Counted from the first letter of the stretch, positions 7,730 through 16,657 are shown. The stretch: DNA of 38,820 nt from Microbacterium sp. H83 (GCF_001650405.1 NZ_LWCU01000025.1:1-38820), one strand, 5' to 3'. A program made the numbers and translations. The notes: generated from the letters alone by a model not told the origin.

Positions 7730-8743
7730 ATGTCCACAGCCTCCGACCGCGCGCGGATGCCCAGCATCCGCGACGTCGCTCGACTCGCGGGCGTCTCGCA
7801 CCAGACGGTCTCGCGCGTGCTCAACGACCACCCGAGCATCCGCCCCGAGACGAAGGCGAAGGTCCTCGACGCGATCTCGGTGCTGGACTACCGCCCCAAT
7901 CTCGCGGCGCGGGCCCTGGTCACGAGCCGCTCCAACATGCTCGGCATCCTGTCGGCGACCGTGGGGGAGTTCGGACCGACGTCCTCGATGGTCGGCATCG
8001 AGGACGCGGCCCGTGAGGAGGGGTACTCCGTCTCCACGCTGAACCTGTCGGCGACCTCGCCCGAGGCGATCGGCAGCGCTCTGCGCCAGCTCGCCCGTGA
8101 GCAGGTCGACGGGATCGTCGTGCTCGCACCGCAGGTGCGGGTGTTCCAGGTGCTGCGCGCTATGGCGGTCGACACGCCGTTCGTGTCGCTGCAGACCGCC
8201 TCCGGATCGGACGGGCAGAGCCTCTCCGCCGATCAGGTGGCCGGGGCGCAGCGAGCCACCGAGCACCTCATCGAGCTCGGGCACAGCGACATCCTGCATC
8301 TGGCCGGGCCGCAGGACTGGATCGAGGCGGAGTCGCGCATGCGGGGATACCTGGACGCCCTCCGCGAGGCCGACCTGCCCACGTTCCCGCCGATCCGGGG
8401 GGACTGGACGGCGGACTTCGGATACTTCGCCGGCCAGGAGCTGTCCCGCCGCCGCGACTTCACCGCGGTCTTCGCTGCGAACGACGAGATGGCGATCGGT
8501 CTGATGCACGGGTTCCGCGACGCCGGCGTGCGGGTGCCCGACGATGTGAGCGTGGTCGGATTCGACGACATCCCGGTCGCGGCGCACGTCGCGCCGACGC
8601 TGACGACCGTGCATCAGGACTTCCCGGAGCTCGGGCGGCGGGCGGTCCGCATCCTCCTCGCGCAGATCCGCGGGGAGAAGGTGCCGGAGTTCGGCCCCCT
8701 GCAGACGACGCTGCGCACGAGGGAATCCTCCGTGTCTCGATAG
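7730..8743 (+). CDS. LacI/GalR-family transcriptional repressor, likely of the adjacent sugar transporter
   Basis: A 337-aa protein with an N-terminal LacI helix-turn-helix and hinge (about 10-65: PSIRDVARLAGVSHQTVSRV, then YRPNLAARAL), followed by a periplasmic-binding-protein-like effector domain ending in the family motif VSVVGFDDIPVAAHVAPTLTTV. ATG 7730 has AAGGAGG six bases upstream. The mmsA-mmsB-chvE operon follows on the same strand after 108 bases. The CG-centred ATGTGA/TCACAT sites before this gene and before mmsA fit the known LacI-family operator form, so the protein probably represses itself and the importer until an incoming sugar or a derivative releases it. The inducer cannot be read from sequence. 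Confidence 0.93.
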   Translation: MSTASDRARMPSIRDVARLAGVSHQTVSRVLNDHPSIRPETKAKVLDAISVLDYRPNLAARALVTSRSNMLGILSATVGEFGPTSSMVGIEDAAREEGYSVSTLNLSATSPEAIGSALRQLAREQVDGIVVLAPQVRVFQVLRAMAVDTPFVSLQTASGSDGQSLSADQVAGAQRATEHLIELGHSDILHLAGPQDWIEAESRMRGYLDALREADLPTFPPIRGDWTADFGYFAGQELSRRRDFTAVFAANDEMAIGLMHGFRDAGVRVPDDVSVVGFDDIPVAAHVAPTLTTVHQDFPELGRRAVRILLAQIRGEKVPEFGPLQTTLRTRESSVSR

Positions 8744-8767
8744 GGGACCGATTTTCGCCCCGTGGTC

Positions 8768-8796
8768 TTGACACCGGCTCGGCGAGCGTAGACTAT
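8768..8796 (+). promoter_or_regulatory. Promoter of the mmsA-mmsB-chvE operon
   Basis: A perfect -35 TTGACA (8768-8773) is followed after 17 bases by GACTAT (8791-8796) as -10; TAGACT at 8789 is an alternative. The expected start near 8803 lies at the edge of the 8805-8820 operator, a repression geometry. Confidence 0.65.
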
Positions 8797-8804
8797 GTAA
8801 ACCA

Positions 8805-8832
8805 ATGTGAACGGTCACATCGAATGTGATCG
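8805..8832 (+). promoter_or_regulatory. LacI-family operator before mmsA, plus an extra half-site
   Basis: ATGTGAACGGTCACAT (8805-8820) is a near-perfect dyad around a central CG. A further half-site, ATGTGATCG, sits at 8824-8832, 19 bases from the start of the first. The match to the site before the lacI-type gene ties regulator and transporter together. Confidence 0.65.
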
Positions 8833-8851
8833 CCCGTCGCGAGGAAGATCC

Positions 8852-10420
8852 GTGAGCACCACAGCAACGTTGCCGGTCGTGTCAGGCCCCATCCTGGAGA
8901 TGCGCAGCATCACCAAGGAGTTCCCGGGAGTCAAGGCGCTGTCTGACGTCTCCATCACCGTCCGCGCAGGAGAGATCCACGCGATCTGCGGTGAGAACGG
9001 CGCAGGCAAGTCCACCCTGATGAAGGTCCTGTCGGGGGTGTACCCGTACGGCACCTACGAGGGGGAGATCCTCCTCTACGGCGAGGAGCAGCGCTTCCGC
9101 GACATCGTCGCGAGCGAGCAGGCGGGCATCGCCATCATCCACCAGGAGCTCGCTCTCATCCCCGAGCTCTCCGTCACCGAGAACATCTTCCTCGGCAACG
9201 AGATCCGCCGCTTCGGGCGCATCGACTGGCAGGCGCAGAAGCAGCGCGCGGTCGAGCTCCTCGCCCGCGTGGGCCTCAAGGAGGACCCGGATGTCGCGAT
9301 CAAGTCGCTCGGCGTCGGCAAGCAGCAGCTGATCGAGATCGCGAAGGCGCTGAACAAGGACGTCAAGCTCCTCATCCTCGACGAGCCGACCGCCGCGCTC
9401 AACGAGAACGACTCGCAGCACCTGCTCGACCTGATCCTCGGGCTGAAGGCCAAGGGCATCGCGTCGATCATGATCAGCCACAAGCTCAACGAGATCGAGC
9501 AGATCGCCGACGAGATCACAATCATCCGTGACGGACGCACGGTCGAGACGCTCGACATCTCGCGCGGCGAGATCAACGAGGACCGCATCATCCGCGGCAT
9601 GGTCGGCCGCTCGCTCGAGAGCCGGTACCCCGATCGCACGCCGGAGATCGGCGAGGTGTTCTTCGAGGTCAAGGACTGGTGGGTGCAGCATCCCACCGTG
9701 TCCGAGCGCATGGTCGTCAAGGGATCCAGCATCAACGTGCGTCGCGGCGAGGTCGTCGGCATCGCGGGACTCATGGGCGCGGGGCGCACCGAGTTCATGA
9801 TGAGCATCTTCGGTCGCTCCTACGGCAACTTCCAGTCCGGCACCATCGTCAAGGACGGCCAGGAGATCAGCATCCCCGACGTCTCGTCGGCGATCAAGCA
9901 CGGTCTCGCCTATGTCAGCGAGGACCGGAAGGTGCTGGGGCTGAACCTGCTCGACACGATCAAGCGCTCGGTGGTCGCGGCCAAGCTGTCGAAGATCTCG
10001 AAGCGCGGCGTGGTCGACGAGCGCGAGGAGTACTCGATCGCCGAACGCTACCGCAAGGCGCTGCGCATCAAGACGCCCAGCGTCGAGGAGGGCGTCGGCA
10101 AGCTGTCCGGCGGCAACCAGCAGAAGGTCGTGCTGGCGAAGTGGATGTTCACGGACCCCGATCTCCTGATCCTCGACGAGCCGACCCGCGGCATCGACGT
10201 CGGCGCCAAGTACGAGATCTACGCGATCATCAACGAGCTCGCCTCCCAGGGCAAGGGCGTCATCGTCATCTCGAGCGAGCTGCCCGAGCTCCTCGGGATC
10301 TCCGACCGCATCTACACCGTCTTCGAAGGACGGGTCACCGACTGCATCCCGGCCGACCAGGCGACACCCGAGGCCCTCATGCGCAGCATGACCTCCGCGA
10401 CTCAGAAAGCATCCGCATGA
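8852..10420 (+). CDS. mmsA: Multiple-monosaccharide ABC importer, ATP-binding protein (MmsA/GguA type)
   Basis: A 522-aa fused double ABC ATPase that drives sugar import. The first half is complete: Walker [10 protein letters not shown] (47-55), a signature-like LGVGKQQ, Walker [14 protein letters not shown]. The second half has the degenerate Walker [10 protein letters not shown] typical of CUT2 sugar ATPases, then [14 protein letters not shown] and [14 protein letters not shown]. This layout marks the RbsA/XylG/GguA class, and the neighbours point to GguA. GTG 8852 is preferred over in-frame starts further upstream because those lie inside the operator and near the transcription start; GAGGAAG at 8841-8847 is the ribosome site. 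It overlaps the permease gene by ATGA. Confidence 0.92.
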   Translation: MSTTATLPVVSGPILEMRSITKEFPGVKALSDVSITVRAGEIHAICGENGAGKSTLMKVLSGVYPYGTYEGEILLYGEEQRFRDIVASEQAGIAIIHQELALIPELSVTENIFLGNEIRRFGRIDWQAQKQRAVELLARVGLKEDPDVAIKSLGVGKQQLIEIAKALNKDVKLLILDEPTAALNENDSQHLLDLILGLKAKGIASIMISHKLNEIEQIADEITIIRDGRTVETLDISRGEINEDRIIRGMVGRSLESRYPDRTPEIGEVFFEVKDWWVQHPTVSERMVVKGSSINVRRGEVVGIAGLMGAGRTEFMMSIFGRSYGNFQSGTIVKDGQEISIPDVSSAIKHGLAYVSEDRKVLGLNLLDTIKRSVVAAKLSKISKRGVVDEREEYSIAERYRKALRIKTPSVEEGVGKLSGGNQQKVVLAKWMFTDPDLLILDEPTRGIDVGAKYEIYAIINELASQGKGVIVISSELPELLGISDRIYTVFEGRVTDCIPADQATPEALMRSMTSATQKASA

Positions 10421-11772
10421 CCACCGACCTCACGACAACGAAGCGCGGCTTCCACTTCGGCGACATCCGCAAGATGTTCGGAAGCAACGGCAACTCGTCG
10501 CTGCGCCAGTTCGGCATCCTGGGCAGCCTGATCGTCATCATCGCCCTGTTCGAGATCCTGACGCTGCTGCGCAACGGGCCGAACGGCGCGACGCTGACGT
10601 CGGGCAACCTCATCAACGTCATCAACCAGTACTCGTTCATCCTGATCCTGGCGATCGGCATGGTGATGGTCATCATCATGGGTCACATCGACCTGTCGGT
10701 CGGATCGGTGGCCGCGTTCACGGGCATCATCGTGGCGAAGTCGATGGCCGAGTGGAACTTCCCGTGGCCCGCCGCGATCCTCCTCGGCCTCGCTGTCGGC
10801 GCCCTCGTCGGCGCATGGCACGGGTTCTGGGTGGCGTACGTCGGCGTCCCCGCGTTCATCGTCACGCTCGCCGGCATGCTGCTGTTCCGCGGCGCTCAGC
10901 AGTGGATCGGCGACGCGCAGACCATCCCGGTGCCGAAGGGCTTCCAGATCATCGGCACGGGGTACCTCCCCGAGGTGGGCCTCCCGCTGCCCTTCAACGT
11001 GCCCACCATGCTCCTCGCTCTCGTGGCGGTGGCCTGGCTGATCTTCTGGGAGATCCGCACGCGTCGCATCCAGCACAAGATGGGCTCGGACAGCGCCCCC
11101 GTGTGGGTCAGCGTCGTCAAGGTCGTGCTGCTCTCGGTGGTCGTCCTCGCAGCGGCGTGGATGTTCGCGACCGGCCGGCCCGGCACGAGCTTCCCGGTTC
11201 CGGGCCTCATCCTTCTCGCGCTCGTCATCATCTACTCGTTCGTCACTCGCAACACGGTCTTCGGCCGTCACATCTACGCGGTCGGCGGCAACCGTCAGGC
11301 GGCTCGTCTGTCGGGTGTGAAGGACCGCTGGGTCGACTTCTTCGTGATGATGAACATGTCGGTCATGGCCGCACTCGCCGGCATGATCTTCGTCGCCCGT
11401 TCGCAGGCCTCCGGCCCGAACGACGGCACCGGCTGGGAGCTGGATGCCATCGCCTCGGTGTTCATCGGTGGCGCGGCTGTCGCCGGTGGCATCGGAACGG
11501 TGATCGGCTCGATCATCGGTGGTCTCGTCATGGCCTTCCTCAACAACGGCCTCGCGCTGCTCGGCCAGGGTGCCGACGTCGTCTCCATGATCAAGGGCAT
11601 CGTGCTCCTGCTCGCGGTCGGCATCGATGTCTGGAACAAGCAGCAGGGTCGTCCGTCGATCATCGGCTTCATGACCCGACGCAACCGCAAGGACGACCCG
11701 GAGGCCTCACCGGTCTTCGAGCCCAACAAGACTTACCAGGCCCCTCCGGTCGACAAGACCCGGGCGGAGTAA
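10417..11772 (+). CDS. mmsB: Multiple-monosaccharide ABC importer, permease (MmsB/GguB type)
   Basis: A 451-aa inner-membrane permease starting at ATG 10417 within the mmsA stop (ATGA overlap). Hydrophobic helices begin at about residue 28 ([17 protein letters not shown]). The BPD_transp_2 signature [16 protein letters not shown] and the closing loop region ([41 protein letters not shown]) are clear. A long central insertion ([20 protein letters not shown] and on) makes it larger than ribose permeases (~320 aa) and fits the GguB/XylH type. It would form the channel with the MmsA ATPase and take sugar from ChvE. The charged C-terminal tail is cytoplasmic. Confidence 0.92.
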   Translation: MTTDLTTTKRGFHFGDIRKMFGSNGNSSLRQFGILGSLIVIIALFEILTLLRNGPNGATLTSGNLINVINQYSFILILAIGMVMVIIMGHIDLSVGSVAAFTGIIVAKSMAEWNFPWPAAILLGLAVGALVGAWHGFWVAYVGVPAFIVTLAGMLLFRGAQQWIGDAQTIPVPKGFQIIGTGYLPEVGLPLPFNVPTMLLALVAVAWLIFWEIRTRRIQHKMGSDSAPVWVSVVKVVLLSVVVLAAAWMFATGRPGTSFPVPGLILLALVIIYSFVTRNTVFGRHIYAVGGNRQAARLSGVKDRWVDFFVMMNMSVMAALAGMIFVARSQASGPNDGTGWELDAIASVFIGGAAVAGGIGTVIGSIIGGLVMAFLNNGLALLGQGADVVSMIKGIVLLLAVGIDVWNKQQGRPSIIGFMTRRNRKDDPEASPVFEPNKTYQAPPVDKTRAE

Positions 11773-11781
11773 GCGGAGTCT

Positions 11782-11798
11782 CACGCAGTGCTCGCGTG
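11782..11798 (+). other. Small hairpin between permease and binding-protein genes
   Basis: CACGC (11782-11786) and GCGTG (11794-11798) can pair over a 7-nt loop in the mmsB-chvE gap. Binding proteins are often made in excess over permeases; a processing or stability element here would suit that. The stem is short, so this is weak. Confidence 0.25.
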
Positions 11799-11831
11799 CA
11801 GGATCCGTCACATCACACAGAAAGAGATCAC

Positions 11832-12953
11832 ATGAAGAAGATCATCGTCACAGCGACAGCGCTCGTCGCGACGGCTGCCTTCGCGCTCACCGGCTGCTCG
11901 GCCGAGCGTGGCGGCGACACCGGGTCGGGATCGGGCGAAGAGGCCGAAGCGGGCTTCGCGGCGGACTCCACGATCGGCGTCGCGCTTCCGGACAAGACCA
12001 GTGAGAACTGGGTCCTCGCCGGCAAGCTCTTCACCGACGGTCTGGAGGAGGCCGGCTTCAAGGCCGACGTCCAGTACGCGCCGGCGAGCAACACGGTCGC
12101 CGAGCAGCAGAACCAGATCCAGGCCATGGTCACCAACGGTGCCAAGGTCATCATCATCGGCGCGAAGGACGGCAAGCAGCTGGCCACGCAGGTGCAGGCG
12201 GCGAAGGATGCCGGCGCCTACGTGATCGCGTACGACCGTCTCATCGAGAACACCGAGGCCGTCGACTACTACGTCGCGTTCGACAACTTCAAGGTCGGCG
12301 AGCTGCAGGGCCAGGCCCTGCTCGACGGTCTCGAGGCGCGCGCGGGTCACGAGGCTCCGTACAACATCGAGCTGTTCTCCGGTTCGCCGGACGACGCGAA
12401 CTCGAAGGTCTTCTTCGACGGCGCCATGAGCGTGCTGCAGGACAAGATCGACGACGGCACCCTGAACGTCGTCTCGGGTCAGACCGAGATCGCTCAGACC
12501 GCCACCGAGGGCTGGCTCGCGGAGAACGCCCAGAACCGCATGGACACGCTCCTCACCGGTTCGTACAGCGGCGACACCCTTCTCGACGGCGTGCTCTCGC
12601 CGAACGACACCCTCGCTCGCGCCATCATCACCTCGGTGCAGCAGGCCGGCAAGCCGGTTCCGGTCGTCACGGGTCAGGACTCCGAGGTCGAGTCCGTGAA
12701 GTCGATCATGGAGGGCATCCAGTACTCCACGATCAACAAGGACACCACGCTGCTCGTGGCACAGGCCATCAAGATGGTCGGCCAGCTGCAGAAGGGCGAG
12801 GAGGTCGACGTCAACGACACCGAGTCCTACGACAACGGCGTGAAGGTCGTCGACTCGTACCTGCTCGACCCGGTCATCGTGACCAAGGAGAACGCGGCCG
12901 AGGCGTACGCCAACGTCCCGAGCCTCCTCGAGATCGTCCAGTCGTACCAGTAA
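11832..12953 (+). CDS. chvE: Multiple-monosaccharide ABC importer, substrate-binding lipoprotein (ChvE type)
   Basis: A 373-aa solute-binding protein. The lipobox FALTGC places the lipidated cysteine at C22, so it is tethered outside the membrane. A Gly/Ser/Glu-rich linker leads to a type I periplasmic-binding fold (Peripla_BP_4) beginning TIGVALPDKTSENWVLAGK and containing VIIIGAKDGKQLATQV, VIAYDRLI, FSGSPDDANSK and VVTGQDSEVESV, features of the ChvE/XylF group. ChvE homologues bind several aldoses (glucose, galactose, arabinose, xylose); the specificity here is unknown. It is the last gene of the operon and is followed by a strong terminator. The ribosome site (GAAAGAG) is weak. Confidence 0.92.
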   Translation: MKKIIVTATALVATAAFALTGCSAERGGDTGSGSGEEAEAGFAADSTIGVALPDKTSENWVLAGKLFTDGLEEAGFKADVQYAPASNTVAEQQNQIQAMVTNGAKVIIIGAKDGKQLATQVQAAKDAGAYVIAYDRLIENTEAVDYYVAFDNFKVGELQGQALLDGLEARAGHEAPYNIELFSGSPDDANSKVFFDGAMSVLQDKIDDGTLNVVSGQTEIAQTATEGWLAENAQNRMDTLLTGSYSGDTLLDGVLSPNDTLARAIITSVQQAGKPVPVVTGQDSEVESVKSIMEGIQYSTINKDTTLLVAQAIKMVGQLQKGEEVDVNDTESYDNGVKVVDSYLLDPVIVTKENAAEAYANVPSLLEIVQSYQ

Positions 12954-12973
12954 GCGACAGATCCTCGAACCAC

Positions 12974-13011
12974 GACGAGCCGTCCGGACCCTCGGGTCCG
13001 GGCGGCTCGTC
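12974..13011 (+). terminator. Strong terminator after chvE
   Basis: GACGAGCCGTCCGGACC (12974-12990) pairs with GGTCCGGGCGGCTCGTC (12995-13011) over the loop CTCG. The 17-bp stem has one G-U wobble. It separates the sugar operon from the convergent minus-strand gene whose stop is at 13033, and may serve both strands. Confidence 0.8.
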
Positions 13012-13032
13012 CGTGTCGTGATGCCGTCAGCG

Positions 13033-13872
13033 TCAGCAGCCGGAGCCGTCGGGGTCCTCGTCGCACGTGTGGGCGACGAGCGCCGTCCGGGCCTCGAAGA
13101 TGCGGATCGCGACGGTCAGGCCGCGGGAGGTGAGCTGTCCCGACACCGGGATCCAGCCCGTTCCAAGGTCGATCTCGGCGGTGTACCGGGTGTCCACCCG
13201 TGCGGGGTACGTGCCGCGCTGTCGATAGGTGTGGCTCGTCGGGGTCGGGGTGAAGGGCGCCTGGCCGAGCGCCTCCCACGTCTGTCCGGCTGTGGTCGTG
13301 GTCGCGCTCTCCCCGTCGCCGAACGTGTAGTCGTACCCGACGGGCGTGAACCGCACGACGACGGGAACGCCGAAGAGGCTGCCGGTGCGCGTCTGCACGG
13401 ATGCCGCCGCCGCGAAATTCGTCGGCATGCCGGCCACCCCGACATTGCCGGGTTCCGCTGCGAGCACGGTCGCCTCCGGGGTGAACTGCACGAGGTCGCT
13501 GATCGTCACGGCCGGGACGCCAGGCTGCGGCGGATCGTTCGGTTCCGGCTCCGGCGCCTCGCGTCTCACGCACCGAGTCGTCCCGCCGTCGTCCAGGCAC
13601 TCCGCAAGCCGGATCGCCTCCGGGCTGGGCCCCGCTGGCGGACTGGAAGTGTTGTCCTGTGGTGGAGTGCCGGAGCGTGGGGTCGACGGCGAGTTGTTCG
13701 TTGTCGTCTGACGTGTGCCTGAAATTGTGAGCGACGATCCGTCGCTGGACCCACATATGCCAAGCGATAACGACTCGGGGGAGCAGCCGCTGGAGTTGGA
13801 CGTTGACGGTGCTGTCATAAGCGCGAGCGCTATCGAGAGAACGATGATGGAAACTGCCTCCACGCTCAGCAT
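13033..13872 (-). CDS. Secreted PKD-domain-like protein of unknown function
   Basis: A 279-aa exported protein. A short hydrophobic N-terminus (MLSVEAVSIIVLSIALALM) acts as signal sequence. A Ser/Thr/Pro/Asn-rich low-complexity stretch (to about 85) follows, then a domain with PKD-like signatures (VGYDYTFGDGESATT and later SHTYRQRGTYPARV). Cysteine pairs are scattered: C30 and C40, a pair around AECLDDGGTTRC, and HTCDEDPDGSGC at the C-terminus, which suggests disulfides. The start overlaps the end of the preceding lipoprotein gene by seven bases, so it is the third gene of a coupled three-gene unit. No enzymatic motif is recognised. PKD-like folds usually mediate protein or carbohydrate contacts outside the cell. 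Confidence 0.8.
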   Translation of the reverse strand: MLSVEAVSIIVLSIALALMTAPSTSNSSGCSPESLSLGICGSSDGSSLTISGTRQTTTNNSPSTPRSGTPPQDNTSSPPAGPSPEAIRLAECLDDGGTTRCVRREAPEPEPNDPPQPGVPAVTISDLVQFTPEATVLAAEPGNVGVAGMPTNFAAAASVQTRTGSLFGVPVVVRFTPVGYDYTFGDGESATTTTAGQTWEALGQAPFTPTPTSHTYRQRGTYPARVDTRYTAEIDLGTGWIPVSGQLTSRGLTVAIRIFEARTALVAHTCDEDPDGSGC

Positions 13873-14414
13873 CCGCCTTCGTTCGTAGGTAGTGCGTCAG
13901 AGATTAGGAGAGAATCGGCGCCGCCTACCAAGAGCACCTCCAGCGCGACAGTGTCGCCTCGTTCGACAGGCGTGATGTCCATGCCTGCGCCGTCCAGTAG
14001 CAGCACGTCGGAGACATCCAGACAGATCGCCATCGTGATCCTTGCGTCGCTTGCGGAAAGCACGCCAGCCTTGCCCAGAATGGAAGTAATCTCTGCCGTT
14101 CCGGCGGCCGTCAGGCCGCTCGATCGCAGTGAATTCTGGGTATCGATGTCGTCCTCGAGGGCAAGTCCAGTTAAGAATCGCTGCGGGTCAGCGTCGTCCG
14201 CCCCTGAACGCCGTGCGTTGCTAGCGTCGTTGTACGCCCGATACACCTCCTCTGCTGCTGCGAATGCCGCTGCCTCGCTCACGAAAGCGGGAGAAGGTGT
14301 GGCGGTCGGCGGAGAGGTATGGTCTGACACGCATCCAGCGAGTACACCCAACCCGATGAGGGCACCGGCAACCAGAGCCGCTTTCGCCTGCGAGATGATC
14401 GTCGCGTCGCGCAT
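13866..14414 (-). CDS. Putative lipoprotein of unknown function
   Basis: A 182-aa protein with lipobox VLAGC (lipidated Cys at 28) followed by the Ser/Thr/Pro spacer SDHTSPPTATPSP. The body begins AAEEVYRAYNDASNARR, similar to VYESYIDANNAL in the preceding lipoprotein gene. Both proteins then have a region ending in a Cys followed by Leu-Asp and a valine-rich strand (CLDVSDVLLLDG here, CLDASEVTLVDR there). The two are therefore probably distant paralogues of a small mixed alpha/beta, NTF2-like-sized fold. The ATG directly follows the upstream stop (TGAATG) and its own end overlaps the PKD-like gene. GC looks a little lower than in flanking genes. No function can be assigned. Confidence 0.8.
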   Translation of the reverse strand: MRDATIISQAKAALVAGALIGLGVLAGCVSDHTSPPTATPSPAFVSEAAAFAAAEEVYRAYNDASNARRSGADDADPQRFLTGLALEDDIDTQNSLRSSGLTAAGTAEITSILGKAGVLSASDARITMAICLDVSDVLLLDGAGMDITPVERGDTVALEVLLVGGADSLLISDALPTNEGGC

Positions 14415-15053
14415 TCATCCCTCGCAGAGCGTTCGTCGCGCGAGGAGACTGCACTCCGCGTCGTGGAATCGAGCGACCTTGTCGTGGTCACCAGGTGTGG
14501 ATGTTCTGAGTGCAGTGGGGCAGGACCAAAGGGGCACAGCGTGCTGACTATCGAGCAGCATCTCGCCATCGATCGAAACGAACTCCACATCCATCTCCAA
14601 GTAGACCGGCGAGTTATCCGGAATCAGCGACTCCCCGTGCCGATCCACCAGCGTGACTTCAGATGCGTCAAGGCAGGCTGTTGCCTCGACGCGCTCGCCC
14701 GGGTGCACGCTCTTTACGCGGAACGACTCGATGGTCATGTCTCCCTCGGTGATCACCCCGCTCGCGAACCGATCGGCCCAAGCTGCTGAGAGGCCTGCAT
14801 ACAGCAGGGGAGTCGTCACTTTCGCCACTGCCGCGAATGTGTCAGGGGCCGCGACGTCTAAGGCGTTGTTCGCATCGATGTACGACTCATAGACCTTCCC
14901 CGCGGTCACCGATGCGCCCTGCTTGACAGGGCGGGATGCGCGGCCAGCGGCCGCGGGAGTGCACGCAGTTACCGCGGCGGTCACCATACATAGCAGGAGA
15001 AGCGAACGAAAACGGGAGCCTGTGGACGCGGAGCGGAATCGCAGCAGAGTCAT
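14415..15053 (-). CDS. Putative lipoprotein of unknown function, paralogue of downstream gene
   Basis: A 212-aa protein with basic N-terminus, hydrophobic core and lipobox AVTAC (Cys 31). The mature part starts with a short spacer and VYESYIDANNALDVAAP, resembling the next gene. Later come CLDASEVTLVDRHGESL and the Cys-containing tail PLWSCPTALR, AECSLLARRTLCEG. It is the first of three minus-strand genes for exported proteins with no intergenic space. The DUF222-HNH gene stops 53 bases upstream on the same strand, and no hairpin is obvious between them, so read-through is possible. Function unknown; a structural or substrate-binding role outside the membrane is as much as can be said. Confidence 0.8.
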   Translation of the reverse strand: MTLLRFRSASTGSRFRSLLLLCMVTAAVTACTPAAAGRASRPVKQGASVTAGKVYESYIDANNALDVAAPDTFAAVAKVTTPLLYAGLSAAWADRFASGVITEGDMTIESFRVKSVHPGERVEATACLDASEVTLVDRHGESLIPDNSPVYLEMDVEFVSIDGEMLLDSQHAVPLWSCPTALRTSTPGDHDKVARFHDAECSLLARRTLCEG

Positions 15054-15105
15054 CGCGCCACCGTAGTGAAGTGCGGCGCGGCGGCGTCTTCGTTATCCAC
15101 AGGGA

Positions 15106-16518
15106 TCAGAACGGGGGCGGGTCGTCTCCCACGGGGGAGAACCTCACCGTGTGCTGCGGCGGTGGACGGTCGATGTAGGTCCGCCCGGTGGGACTGGTCC
15201 ATTCCAGGATGCCACCGGGTCGCTGTTCCACGTGCCACGGCGAATTGTGTTTGAGCACGTGGTGGCGGCGGCAGAAGGCGGCGAGATTCGTGTCGCAGGT
15301 CGCACCGCCCGCGGCGGCGGCATGATTGTGGTCGAGGTCGCATTTCCGTGCGACGATCCCGCAGCCTGGGAACCTGCACCGCTGATCGCGCGCCCTGAGG
15401 TGGCGGCGCAGCCGCGGGCTGGGGCGGTAGCCGTCGACAGCGAGCATCCGCCCGCTGACCGGATGCGTCAGGACCCGATCCCAGATCGGGGCCGCCCCGG
15501 CGAGGCATCTCGCGGTGCGGCCGTCGACGGGGAGCGCGCCGTCGAGCTCCGCGGGAGGAGCCGGCGCCGTCGAACGGGCCTTCACATCAGGCCTCGCGTC
15601 AGCACCGTCAGCATCCGTATCGTCAGCGTCAGCATCCTCGTCACCCTCGGTATCGATCTCCGCACCGTCGTCCTGCATGAGAGTCGTCACGGGCACCGTC
15701 ACCTCGACACGACCGCGGATCTCGCTCAGCAGTCCATCCTCGCTGTCGTGCCCGCTCCAGGTGCCCGTGAGCACCAGATCGGCGAGCAGATCCGCTCGGA
15801 TCTCGTCGACCGTGCGGTCGTCGGCGTCGAAGTCCCGGCCCTCGCGGGCCGCCTCTTTCTTCGCGCGGCGGTTCTCCTCACGGATGATGTGCGCCGCCTG
15901 CGAGAGCCGATCGAACATCCCGTGCACGAGCGTCGCGGGAGCGTGCACGTGGAGCCCCGCCATGCCGTCCTCGCCGTCGGACACCCAGACCCGGCGCTGT
16001 GAACGAGCCCTCCGGTGTCGTTCGTCGATCGTGCTCGGCGCGAAGCGCTCGGCGATCCGGCGCGCGAGCGCGCGCAGCCGGTTCGGAGACTCCTCCTCGG
16101 CCAGAGGCAGCACCGCGGCGGCGTAGGCCGCTCGGTCCGCATCGCCTGCGATCTGCGATCCGGCATCCACGATCACGCGGGCGTGCCCGGCGCTGATGCG
16201 TCCGTTTCCCTGCGCCTGCCACACCGCCGGGAACTGCTCCACCAGCAGGCTCGCCGATGCCATGCGCCGCTCGACCGTGCGGTCGCTCGCGCGCTGGACC
16301 GCACCGATCTCGGCGGCGACCGTCCTGATCGAGTGATCGCCGCGGTCGGGGTGATCACCCTGCTTCGCGATGTCGATCGCCAGGCGACCGGCGAGCGCCA
16401 GCAACCCGTCGCGGGCGGCCTGCATGCTGCTCAGCGTCGCCTCGGCGACGTGCAGCGACTCGACCAGACCGGCGAGAGCCGCCATCTGTTCGTCGGTCGC
16501 ATCGAGCAGTGCTGTCAT
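15106..16518 (-). CDS. DUF222/HNH endonuclease-domain protein (13E12 family)
   Basis: A 470-aa protein of the actinobacterial DUF222-HNH (13E12 repeat) family. The N-terminal DUF222 region (about 30-270) contains ISAGHARVIVDAGSQI and LRALARRIAERFAP. An acidic low-complexity insert rich in Asp and Ala (about 280-305) precedes the HNH nuclease at about 380-430: CRFPGCGIVARKCDLDHNH, then GGATCDTNLAAFCRRHHVLKH, with paired cysteines suggesting a zinc site. HNH domains cut or nick DNA; the biological role of this family is not settled. An SOS-box-like dyad over its predicted -10 suggests DNA-damage induction. Members are often multicopy, mobile-like chromosomal genes. It is complete and in the usual length range. 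Confidence 0.9.
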   Translation of the reverse strand: MTALLDATDEQMAALAGLVESLHVAEATLSSMQAARDGLLALAGRLAIDIAKQGDHPDRGDHSIRTVAAEIGAVQRASDRTVERRMASASLLVEQFPAVWQAQGNGRISAGHARVIVDAGSQIAGDADRAAYAAAVLPLAEEESPNRLRALARRIAERFAPSTIDERHRRARSQRRVWVSDGEDGMAGLHVHAPATLVHGMFDRLSQAAHIIREENRRAKKEAAREGRDFDADDRTVDEIRADLLADLVLTGTWSGHDSEDGLLSEIRGRVEVTVPVTTLMQDDGAEIDTEGDEDADADDTDADGADARPDVKARSTAPAPPAELDGALPVDGRTARCLAGAAPIWDRVLTHPVSGRMLAVDGYRPSPRLRRHLRARDQRCRFPGCGIVARKCDLDHNHAAAAGGATCDTNLAAFCRRHHVLKHNSPWHVEQRPGGILEWTSPTGRTYIDRPPPQHTVRFSPVGDDPPPF

Positions 16519-16547
16519 GAATCAAGTACAGCAGGAATCACCGTCAT

Positions 16548-16563
16548 TCGAAAGTATATTCGA
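16548..16563 (-). promoter_or_regulatory. SOS-box-like palindrome overlapping -10 of the DUF222-HNH gene
   Basis: On the minus strand the sequence is TCGAA-TATACT-TTCGA, a perfect 5-bp dyad with a 6-bp spacer. The mycobacterial LexA box is TCGAAC-N4-GTTCGA, so the outer ten bases match and the inner C/G pair does not. The spacer TATACT is itself a good -10, placing transcription about 28 bases before the ATG. LexA binding there would block the promoter. Confidence 0.55.
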
Positions 16564-16657
16564 CACTCCATTCCGAGACAACGGCATCTCGCAGCCGCCC
16601 CCCTCCCCGCCGCCCCGAACCTCACTCACATCGACCGCCACTACCCTGGAAGGCGAT

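Noticed and set aside
8807..8851. Upstream ATG for mmsA at 8807
   Set aside because: It lies inside the LacI operator and next to the expected transcription start, with no ribosome site.
15106..16518. Homing endonuclease or intron-borne HNH gene
   Set aside because: The full DUF222 domain, intact flanking genes and absence of intron or intein splice motifs place it in the chromosomal 13E12 family.
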